From: Sphingobium sp.
Lineage (GTDB): Bacteria; Pseudomonadota; Alphaproteobacteria; Sphingomonadales; Sphingomonadaceae
NCBI GenBank assembly: GCA_030148625.1
Contig: JASBTC010000054.1
Location: 1-13,886, forward strand
Direction: 5' to 3'
Length of the DNA stretch: 13,886 nucleotides
Positions 7,819-13,886 of this stretch are shown piece by piece; the stretch's first letter is position 1, and each line of letters opens with the position of its first letter. A program made the translations under genes and the position numbers. A model generated the notes under the pieces. That model worked only from the letters and a program-made list of their open reading frames with translations. It ran no database searches and had not been told where the DNA came from.

Positions 7819-9468
7819 ATGACGAAGACGATGCGCCTTGCGGCGGCACTGCTGGCCGCGCCGTTGATGACGGCGACAGTCACGGCGCCGGCACAGGCCG
7901 GGCAGGCGGCACCGTCAGGCCATGACGCGCTTGTCGCGCTCAACGCCGAGTTCCGCGCCTTTGTGCCGCCGAAGATGAAGGACGGCGTGCCCGACTATGG
8001 CGCGCCGGCAATGGCGGCTCAATATCGCGAGCTGCAGCGCTTCATGGCGCGGTTGAAGGCGATCGACGACAGCAAGTGGCCGATCGCGCAGCGCGTCGAT
8101 TATATGCTCGTGCTCGCGGAGATGCGCGGCATGGATTTCCAGCATCGCGTGATCCAGCCATGGAAACGCGATCCGGCATTCTACAGCACGACCAATCTCG
8201 GTTTCGGCCCGAAAATGCATGGCGCGATCGGCATTCCCAAACTCCCCCTGGCAAAGGACAAGGCGGCGGCGCTTGCGGCGCGGCTGGATGCGGTTCCCGC
8301 AGCACTTGCCCAGGCGCGCACCAATTTGACCGATGCGCGCGGCGACCTGGCGAGGCTGGCGATCGTGCAGAAGCAGGTCGAGATCAACGTCTATGGTCAG
8401 CTTGCCCTGGATGCGGCGAAGAGCAATCCCGAACTGGTCGCTCCCGCGCGGCGCGCCCAGGCCGCCGCCGCGGAATTCCGCAGCTGGTTGCAGGGCATCG
8501 AGGCGAAACTGCCCGCTTATGCCGGGGTCGGCCGTGAGAATTACGACTGGTATCTGCGCAACGTCCTGCTGTTTCCCTATAATTCCACGCAGATCGCCGA
8601 GATCGGCGAACGCGAATATCAGCGGCAGGTGGCGTTCCTGAAGATCGAGGAGCATCGCAACCGCACGATCGCGATGACCGAGCCGGTCGCCACCCGCGCC
8701 CAGTTCGACGCCAAGCGGATGGAGGAGGATAACGACCTGCTGCGCTTCCTGCGCGACGGCGACTGGATGACGATCCCGGATTATGTGAAGCATGATCCGG
8801 AGGAAGGCCCCTATGTCTTCCCCTTCGAGCGCGATCCCGGCAAACCCGGTCTGTTCGATCCGCCGCTCAACCTGCATTTCTTCTTCCAGGCCGAGTTTCG
8901 CGACGGCCGCCCGTTGCGCGCGCACAATCTGCCGGGGCACGCATTCGACCAGCTGCAATATGCGCGCGACACCCGTCCGATCCGCGGGGGTGGGAGATTG
9001 TTCTTCGTCAACGGCATCCGCAGCGAAGGCTGGGCCTTCTATCTGGAGGAGATGATCCTGCAGGCGGGTCTGCTCGCCGACCGACCCAAGACGCGCGAGA
9101 TCGACTATATATTGGGTGCCAAGCGTGCCGCGCGCATCCTGCCCGAACTGAAGATGCAGGCCAATGAATGGACCTGGGCGGAAGCCAATGCCTCGCTGAT
9201 CGCGCGCACGCCCAAATGGATGAAGCCCGGCGATGCGGTGGCGCAATTCGATATCGAGCTGTACCTGCGCCAACCGGGCTATGGCATCGGCTATTATATG
9301 GGCAAGGTCGAGCTGGAGAAATTGCTCGCCGAACGCGCGATGCAATTGGGCGAGGCATTCGACATCAAGGCGTTCCACGACCAGTTCCGCGCCGCGGGAT
9401 CGATCCCGATCTCGCTCATTCGCTGGGAGATGACGGGCAGGGATGACGAGGTTCGCACGATGCGGTGA
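7819..9468 (+). CDS. DUF885 family protein, exported (paralogue 1)
   Basis: The protein has 549 residues and starts with a likely signal peptide: hydrophobic LAAALLAAPLMTATVTA followed by an APAQA-G cleavage-like site near residue 27. DUF885 proteins are alpha-helical, and family members are thought to be metallopeptidases with an HExxPGH motif. Here the motif region is AHNLPGHAFD (368-377): the His-Glu pair is Ala368-His369, while Pro372-Gly373-His374 is kept. Downstream EGWAFYLEE (403-411) and QPGYGIGYYMGK (485-496) are typical of the family, as is the C-terminal AFDIKAFHD...GSIPISLI. It is periplasmic or extracellular. With the glutamate gone it may be a non-hydrolytic or altered enzyme. 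It resembles the convergent paralogue, for example HAGVG/YAGVG and EHRNR/RHRNR. Confidence 0.85.
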   Translation: MTKTMRLAAALLAAPLMTATVTAPAQAGQAAPSGHDALVALNAEFRAFVPPKMKDGVPDYGAPAMAAQYRELQRFMARLKAIDDSKWPIAQRVDYMLVLAEMRGMDFQHRVIQPWKRDPAFYSTTNLGFGPKMHGAIGIPKLPLAKDKAAALAARLDAVPAALAQARTNLTDARGDLARLAIVQKQVEINVYGQLALDAAKSNPELVAPARRAQAAAAEFRSWLQGIEAKLPAYAGVGRENYDWYLRNVLLFPYNSTQIAEIGEREYQRQVAFLKIEEHRNRTIAMTEPVATRAQFDAKRMEEDNDLLRFLRDGDWMTIPDYVKHDPEEGPYVFPFERDPGKPGLFDPPLNLHFFFQAEFRDGRPLRAHNLPGHAFDQLQYARDTRPIRGGGRLFFVNGIRSEGWAFYLEEMILQAGLLADRPKTREIDYILGAKRAARILPELKMQANEWTWAEANASLIARTPKWMKPGDAVAQFDIELYLRQPGYGIGYYMGKVELEKLLAERAMQLGEAFDIKAFHDQFRAAGSIPISLIRWEMTGRDDEVRTMR

Positions 9469-9511
9469 AGGGAGACTGGCGCCGCATAAAGCTGAGGCTG
9501 AAACACCGTGA

Positions 9512-9596
9512 TGTCATCCCCGCGAACGCGGGGATCCAGCTTCTTCTTTCTGAAATTTCACGGAAAAGCTGGATCCCCGCGTTCGCGGGGATGACA
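9512..9596. repeat. REP-like long inverted repeat, probable two-way terminator
   Basis: Positions 9512-9542 and 9566-9596 are perfect 31-base inverted copies around a 23-base loop. Each arm also contains its own 7-base stem with a 2-base loop (CCCCGCG-AA-CGCGGGG at 9518-9533), so the DNA or RNA can fold as one long hairpin or two small ones. The wording TGTCATCCCCGCGAACGCGG is of the REP type common in sphingomonads and other proteobacteria. It sits between two convergent stops (9468 and 9610), which fits stopping transcription from both sides. No transposase gene is next to it. Confidence 0.9.
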
Positions 9597-9609
9597 ATTG
9601 GAAGGGTGC

Positions 9610-11307
9610 CTACCGCTTCAGCGCAGACAACGGCACATGTGCCCAGAACGACTTCACCTCGTCATCATAACCCGTGAGGTCGTAGCGTAGCAGCGATACC
9701 GGCAGACGCCCGGTGTTCATCAGATAGTCGTGATAGTCGCGGATCGAGAAACGGTCGCCGAGCTGGCGCTTGCGGTCGACCATCAGTTTCTGGAGCTGCA
9801 TCATCCCGATCGTATAGGTCATGCCATAGCCCGGCGGGCGGCGGATATAGATGCCGGCATCGGTGCGCGCGACATCGTCGTCGAGATAGGGCGTCCATGT
9901 CTTCCAGAAGGTCATCGCCTGGTCGACGGTCATCTCGTTGCGCTGCATCTTTACGTCGCCCATCGTGCGCGCGGCGCGGAACAGGCCGAAAATGTAGATC
10001 AGCTCGCGCGTGCGCGGGCGATCGTCGAACAGGCCGAGCTGGAGCGCGGTTTCCTCCATATAGAAGCCCCAACCCTCGGTGCGGCCGCTGTCGCGGATAT
10101 GGCGACGGATCGGGTGCTGGACGCGCTCGCCCGCCAGCCCGTCGAAACGATGGCCGGGGAAGGTGGCATGGAGATGGTCGGGCGATGCGTCGCGGAACTG
10201 CACCTGTTCCCAGAACATCGGCCCGGTCGGCCGCACGATCCATGGCGCGTTGAAGCCCATCGCCTGATAGGTCTTCGGCATATAGTCGGGCACGGTGATG
10301 ATCTGCTCGTCGACCAGCCATTTGCGGATCTTGGCATCGGTGCCGGCAAGTTGCGCCTCATATTCAGCGCCCGACTTGGGGAGTTCGAGCTCGGGCAGGT
10401 TGCGATTGCGGTGCCGCTCGGTGGTGTAGAAGGCCCAGTGCCGCTCCAGCTCGCGCTGCGCCAGCTCGACGATCTGATCGGAGCTATAAGGCATCAGCCG
10501 GACATTGGCGAGGAACCAGTCATAGGCCGGTTTGCCGACGCCGGCATGCGCCGTCATCTTCGAGCGGTTGGCGATCAGCCAGTCACGATAGCCGGCGATC
10601 GCGCGTTCCGCCGCCTTGATGTCGGCGACCAATGCCGGCTGCTGTTTTTCGGCGCGGGTGCGCAGATCGGCGAACCAGCCGACCAGCCCGGCAGGTTCGA
10701 CCGCGCGATAGGGCATGCCATGGCCGACACCGTCGCCGTTCGACAGGCTGTGAATGGCGAGATCGGCATAGTCGGCCGCGACGGAATCGAGATTGACCCT
10801 GGCCTGGGCAAGATAAGCGGGGATGCCCTTCAGCCGCGCCCGATAGGCGGGCAGATCGCCCGCCTTCACCGGCAGGTCGACATAGGCAAGGCGCTGAAGC
10901 TCGTCGACATACATGCCGGGATCGCGTGCCCAGGGCTTGGTGACGTTGAGGATGAAATCCTGCTGGTCGAACTGCGCGCGGACCGCGAGATAATCGACCT
11001 GCTGGTGACGATCCCAGCGCGCCACCGCGAAATCGGGCAGGCGTGCCTGCAAGGCGCGGAGCGTTTCGCGGCGCTGCTCGACGATGGCGGGACTGTAATC
11101 GACCACGCCATCGACAGGCTTGGGATCCTTCCAGCCATTGAATTCGGCGAACAGCGAGACGAGCTGGTCGTAACTGCCCTTGCCGTCGGGCGGTCCGACC
11201 GGGGCCGGCGCCGTCGGCTGCGCAAAAATGGGGGAGAGTGCTGCCGGCGCAAACGTGGCGCTGCCCAGCATCAGTGCCGCTGCAGCCAGCCTGGTTCTCT
11301 TTCGCAT
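9610..11307 (-). CDS. DUF885 family protein, exported (paralogue 2)
   Basis: The 565-residue protein begins MRKRTRLAAAALMLGSATFA and has a cleavage-like site around SPIFAQ (25-30), so it is probably exported. The family motif region reads LHATFPGHRFD (379-389): His380 is kept, the catalytic glutamate is Ala381, and Pro384-Gly385-His386 is kept. EGWGFYMEE (411-419), PPGYGMTYTIGMMQLQKL (491-508) and LGDRFSIRDYHDYL (516-529) are family blocks. Similarity to paralogue 1 runs along the whole length, but is clearly moderate, so the duplication is old or the pair was assembled. GGGAGGAACGG precedes the ATG. It is divergent from the TonB-dependent receptor and shares a promoter element with it. Substrate unknown; peptide- or amide-like compounds are a guess from the family. 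Confidence 0.86.
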   Translation of the reverse strand: MRKRTRLAAAALMLGSATFAPAALSPIFAQPTAPAPVGPPDGKGSYDQLVSLFAEFNGWKDPKPVDGVVDYSPAIVEQRRETLRALQARLPDFAVARWDRHQQVDYLAVRAQFDQQDFILNVTKPWARDPGMYVDELQRLAYVDLPVKAGDLPAYRARLKGIPAYLAQARVNLDSVAADYADLAIHSLSNGDGVGHGMPYRAVEPAGLVGWFADLRTRAEKQQPALVADIKAAERAIAGYRDWLIANRSKMTAHAGVGKPAYDWFLANVRLMPYSSDQIVELAQRELERHWAFYTTERHRNRNLPELELPKSGAEYEAQLAGTDAKIRKWLVDEQIITVPDYMPKTYQAMGFNAPWIVRPTGPMFWEQVQFRDASPDHLHATFPGHRFDGLAGERVQHPIRRHIRDSGRTEGWGFYMEETALQLGLFDDRPRTRELIYIFGLFRAARTMGDVKMQRNEMTVDQAMTFWKTWTPYLDDDVARTDAGIYIRRPPGYGMTYTIGMMQLQKLMVDRKRQLGDRFSIRDYHDYLMNTGRLPVSLLRYDLTGYDDEVKSFWAHVPLSALKR

Positions 11308-11366
11308 TTTCGCCGTTCCTCCCCGTAGCGCAAGCCGCTGCGCAGCACGCCAACTGCAACCATTAA

Positions 11367-11410
11367 CGCGTGATTTTGATTATTTTGTGCGATATCCGTG
11401 CGGTGGTCAA
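11367..11410 (-). promoter_or_regulatory. Candidate promoter of the second DUF885 gene with shared 13-base element
   Basis: On the minus strand TTGACC (11410-11405) is followed after 17 bases by CAAAAT (11387-11382), then by TCAAAATCACGCG (11379-11367). The same 13 bases and the same TTGACC occur in front of the receptor. The element is about 60 bases ahead of the ATG. Assignment as promoter is by eye. Confidence 0.5.
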
Positions 11411-11569
11411 GCAGGGAAGGGGGCCGTTCGATCGCCGACGCCAGCGGCATGATATTGCGGGAGGAAACGATTTTCGCGACCGCGATCCCGCTCAGGGTTT
11501 CCCGGCAGAATTCGACGCCAGGGTCTTGCGATTCGAGCGAATCCGCATCACGGCGAAAACGCGTCGTGT

Positions 11570-11604
11570 CCGGGGCATTCGGGCGCGATCCGGAAATGCC
11601 CCGG
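11570..11604. repeat. Perfect 10-base inverted repeat followed by T-rich DNA
   Basis: CCGGGGCATT (11570-11579) and AATGCCCCGG (11595-11604) are exact complements around a 15-base loop. On the plus strand it is followed by GAAAATGTCATTTTTCACAT (11605-11624). It could act as an intrinsic terminator, the end of a small RNA, or a binding site upstream of the receptor promoter. No gene is known to run into it from the left on the plus strand. Confidence 0.5.
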
Positions 11605-11641
11605 GAAAATGTCATTTTTCACATTTTTCCACGAGCCGCGC

Positions 11642-11677
11642 TTGACCCCCTGTTTCAACTATGCTCAAAATCACGCG
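11642..11677 (+). promoter_or_regulatory. Candidate promoter of the TonB-dependent receptor with shared 13-base element
   Basis: TTGACC (11642-11647) is followed after 18 bases by CAAAAT (11666-11671), which lies within TCAAAATCACGCG (11665-11677). The same element occurs, in the same orientation relative to its gene, in front of the second DUF885 gene. The distance to the receptor ATG is about 85 bases. Confidence 0.5.
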
Positions 11678-11761
11678 CTTGTTCACCAATAATGGGTGGC
11701 CGCCGGCGGATCATCAGCACGAGGGACGTGCGAAACGCCGGTCACAATCGGGGAGACGACA

Positions 11762-13886
11762 ATGATGAGAACGACGCAGATTTCGGCCGCGCGCACGGCG
11801 CTGAAGAGCGGATCCGCCATGCTGATCGCGGCGCTGGCAACGGGCAGCGCGCTGGCGCAGGACGCAGCCCCCGCCGAAGAAGGCGAAGCGATCGTCATCA
11901 CCGGTTCGCGCATTCCGCGCCCGGACGTCGACTCCAACAGCCCCGTCAACGTCGTGTCCGCCGAAGAGATCAAGCTTTCGGCGACGAGCGAGACCGAGCA
12001 GATCCTGAACTCGCTGCCACAGGCGGTTGCCGGCTCCGGCGGCCAGTCCAACTCGGGCAACGGCACCGCGACCGTCAATCTGCGCAACCTGGGCACTGTG
12101 CGTACGCTGGTGCTGCAGAATGGCCGCCGCATCGTCGGCTCCACGCAGGACGGCGTGGTCGACATCAACATGATCCCGCCCGCATTGATCAGCCGGGTCG
12201 AGGTCGTCACCGGCGGCGCCTCGGCGGTTTACGGTTCGGACGCGATGGCCGGTGTCGTCAACTTCGTCATGAAGGACGATTTCGAGGGGATGGAGCTTGC
12301 CGGCCAGGCCGGCGTCAGCCAGCGCGGCGATGCGGAACGCTATAATTTCGACCTGACCGTCGGCGGCAATTTCGACGGCGGCCGCGGCAACATGGTCTTT
12401 TACGGCAGCTATTATGACCGTGCCCAGGTGCAGGGCTCGGCGCGAAAACATGCCAGCCGCTTCCTGGTCGATGCGGTGCAGAACGGCGTGGGCGTGCTCG
12501 TCCCCGGCGGCAACGGCGTCACTCCGCAGGGCACGATCTTCACGCCGTCATTGGTCGGCAAGAAGGATCAGTTCGGCAACACGATCGGCACCGCGGGCAT
12601 CTTCTTCGCGCCCGAAGGCTGGCGCGCCTATCGCACCAGCGACGGCTTCAACGACCGGCCCTACACAAATTTGCAGATGCCGATGAAGCGCTGGCAGGCG
12701 TCGGTGATCGGTCATTACGATCTGACCGACGGCATCACCGCCTTCTGGGAAGGCGCCTATGTCCGCAACAAGATCAACTCGACGCTCGGTGCGGTGCCGA
12801 TGAGCAGCTCGGGCTTCATCCCGAATTTCCAGCTCGACCTGCGCAATCCCTATCTCGCGCCCTCGCTGCGCGAGTTCCTGCGCACCAATCTGGACGGCAA
12901 CAACGACAATCTGGTGCCGCTCAACATCAATCGCCGCCTGCTCGAGGGCGGATCGCGCACCAGCGATCAGACGCGCGATTTCTGGCGCTTCGTCGTCGGC
13001 CTGAAGGGCGACCTGACCGATCGGCTGAAATGGGAAGTCTTCTACAATCAGGGCGAGAACAAGCTCACCGACGTCCAGGGCGGCGGCGTGCTGATCGACA
13101 ATTTCGCGGCGGCGTTCCGAGTCAATCCGGCCAATCCGATGCAATGCGCCAATGGCGACCCCAAATGCGTGGTGATCAACCCCTTCGGCGCCAATTCGCT
13201 GACCAAGGAGATGATCAACTATATCTATACCGACCTCACCAACATCACTGAGGTGAGCCAGAAGCAGGTGGGTGCCAGCATCGCCGGCTCGCTCTTCTCG
13301 CTGCCCGCCGGCGATGTCGGCATCGCGGTCGGCGCCGAATATCGCAAGGAAAGCTCGCAGTTCAATCCGGACCAGCTCTACGTCCAGGGCAAGGCACTGT
13401 CGCGCTCGGCGGGCATCCAGCCCACTGGCGGTCAATATGACGTCAAGGAAGCCTATGGCGAGCTGTTCGTGCCGATCCTGGCCGACATACCGGGCATCCA
13501 CATGCTCGCATTCGAAGGCGGCGTCCGCTTCTCCGACTATTCCTCGGCCGGCTCGGTGGTGTCGTACAAGCTCGGCGGTGAATATTCGCCGATCCCGGGC
13601 CTCAAGTTCCGCGGCCTTTATCAGCGGGCCGTGCGCGCGCCGAACGTGATCGAATTGTTCTCGGGCGCGACCAACACCGCGCCGCAAGCGACCGATTTCT
13701 GCAACGCGACCTCGTCACGTACGGCGGCGGAGCGTTCCTTCTGTCTCCAGCTCGGCGTGCCGGCGGCGGTGATCGACGTGTTCCAGCAGGAAAATACCCA
13801 GATCCGCGCGATCACGGGCGGCAACCCCGATCTCCAGGAGGAAACCTCCGACACCTGGTCGGTCGGTGCGGTCTTCCGGCCGGAAT
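11762..13886 (+). CDS. TonB-dependent outer-membrane receptor (5' part; runs off the window)
   Basis: The frame is open from 11762 to the window edge: 708 codons with no stop, so the C-terminal part of the beta-barrel is missing. A signal peptide ends near ALA-Q (residue 32). A TonB-box-like EAIVITG follows at 42-48, then the plug domain at about 55-170 with VNLRNLG, TLVLQNGRRIVG (115-126) and VEVVTGGASAVYGSDAMAG (146-164). Barrel strands follow, with probable disulfide-bonded loops at Cys462/Cys469 and Cys647/Cys661. There is no extra N-terminal signalling domain of the FecA type. GGGGAG lies about 7 bases before the first ATG; a second ATG follows directly. It would import a large solute using the proton motive force. 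Divergence from a DUF885 gene suggests a nutrient rather than iron, by inference. Confidence 0.93.
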   Translation, partial: MMRTTQISAARTALKSGSAMLIAALATGSALAQDAAPAEEGEAIVITGSRIPRPDVDSNSPVNVVSAEEIKLSATSETEQILNSLPQAVAGSGGQSNSGNGTATVNLRNLGTVRTLVLQNGRRIVGSTQDGVVDINMIPPALISRVEVVTGGASAVYGSDAMAGVVNFVMKDDFEGMELAGQAGVSQRGDAERYNFDLTVGGNFDGGRGNMVFYGSYYDRAQVQGSARKHASRFLVDAVQNGVGVLVPGGNGVTPQGTIFTPSLVGKKDQFGNTIGTAGIFFAPEGWRAYRTSDGFNDRPYTNLQMPMKRWQASVIGHYDLTDGITAFWEGAYVRNKINSTLGAVPMSSSGFIPNFQLDLRNPYLAPSLREFLRTNLDGNNDNLVPLNINRRLLEGGSRTSDQTRDFWRFVVGLKGDLTDRLKWEVFYNQGENKLTDVQGGGVLIDNFAAAFRVNPANPMQCANGDPKCVVINPFGANSLTKEMINYIYTDLTNITEVSQKQVGASIAGSLFSLPAGDVGIAVGAEYRKESSQFNPDQLYVQGKALSRSAGIQPTGGQYDVKEAYGELFVPILADIPGIHMLAFEGGVRFSDYSSAGSVVSYKLGGEYSPIPGLKFRGLYQRAVRAPNVIELFSGATNTAPQATDFCNATSSRTAAERSFCLQLGVPAAVIDVFQQENTQIRAITGGNPDLQEETSDTWSVGAVFRPE

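Larger units (their letters stand above)
11308..11761. other. 454-bp divergent intergenic region
   Basis: I see no convincing gene here; short open frames lack start signals and have no recognisable products. It holds the two outward promoters described separately, a palindrome GATTCG-AG-CGAATC (11530-11543), and a 10-base inverted repeat at 11570-11604. Base use is more AT-rich near both promoters than in the coding DNA. The long leader before the receptor (about 80 bases) leaves room for RNA-level control. Confidence 0.7.

Noticed and set aside
7915..9378. A 487-codon open frame on the minus strand opposite the first DUF885 gene
   Set aside because: It mirrors the codon pattern of the DUF885 gene, has no domain or ribosome binding site, and the plus-strand reading has a signal peptide and family motifs.
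9512..9596. A CRISPR unit or insertion-sequence end
   Set aside because: There is one inverted pair only, with no spaced direct repeats, no transposase and no target-site duplication that I can see.
9730..11328. A 532-codon open frame on the plus strand opposite the second DUF885 gene
   Set aside because: Antisense shadow of a gene with clear DUF885 motifs; the product has no recognisable family features.
11398..12345. A 315-codon plus-strand frame beginning in the intergenic region and overlapping the receptor start
   Set aside because: It reads the receptor gene out of frame, its first part has no domain, and the receptor has a proper ribosome binding site and signal peptide in its own frame.
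12548..13687. A 379-codon open frame on the minus strand inside the receptor gene
   Set aside because: The plus-strand receptor frame is continuous and full of TonB-receptor features; the antisense product is not recognisable.

Overview
The window looks like a piece of a sphingomonad chromosome (alphaproteobacterium; genus not resolvable). This rests on the GC-rich coding style with G/C third positions, a TonB-dependent receptor of the type these bacteria carry in many copies, and two dispersed inverted-repeat types I associate with sphingomonad intergenic DNA (5-28 and 9512-9596). Eleven protein genes are supported. There are no RNA genes, insertion sequences or CRISPR arrays.

Region 1 (54-6408, minus strand) is a tightly packed seven-gene operon, read from high to low coordinates. 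It encodes a fused flavin monooxygenase/old-yellow-enzyme protein (2-aminobenzoyl-CoA monooxygenase/reductase or salicylyl-CoA 5-hydroxylase type), a short-chain dehydrogenase, a MarR regulator, an enoyl-CoA hydratase-family protein, an acyl-CoA dehydrogenase, a 4HBT thioesterase and a RidA-family protein. Neighbouring genes overlap by 1-4 bases or are separated by 2-3 bases. The set fits aerobic degradation of an aromatic acid as its CoA thioester, most likely anthranilate-like: dearomatisation by the fusion enzyme, then ring opening and beta-oxidation. No CoA ligase is present in the window. Two members have unusual active sites: the RidA-like protein lacks the signature arginine, and the hydratase-family protein lacks both hydratase glutamates but has an aspartate seen in isomerases and dehalogenases of the superfamily.

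Region 2 (6409-6519) is a 111-bp divergent promoter region. It holds a perfect 8-3-8 palindrome and an abutting imperfect one, overlapping the likely -35 boxes of both directions. It is the best candidate operator for the embedded MarR protein. Reading right from it is a PLP-dependent class I/II aminotransferase (6520-7689).

Region 3 (7690-13886) holds two DUF885 paralogues with signal peptides, facing each other across a long REP-like inverted repeat, and a TonB-dependent receptor that runs off the right edge, divergent from the second DUF885 gene. The receptor and second DUF885 promoters share an exact 13-base element and a matching -35 box, which suggests co-regulation. Both DUF885 proteins have a degenerate form of the family's HExxPGH motif. 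A working model, which is inference only, is that the receptor imports a peptide- or amide-like compound, the exported DUF885 proteins process or bind it, the aminotransferase handles an amino-acid product, and the CoA operon degrades an aromatic part.
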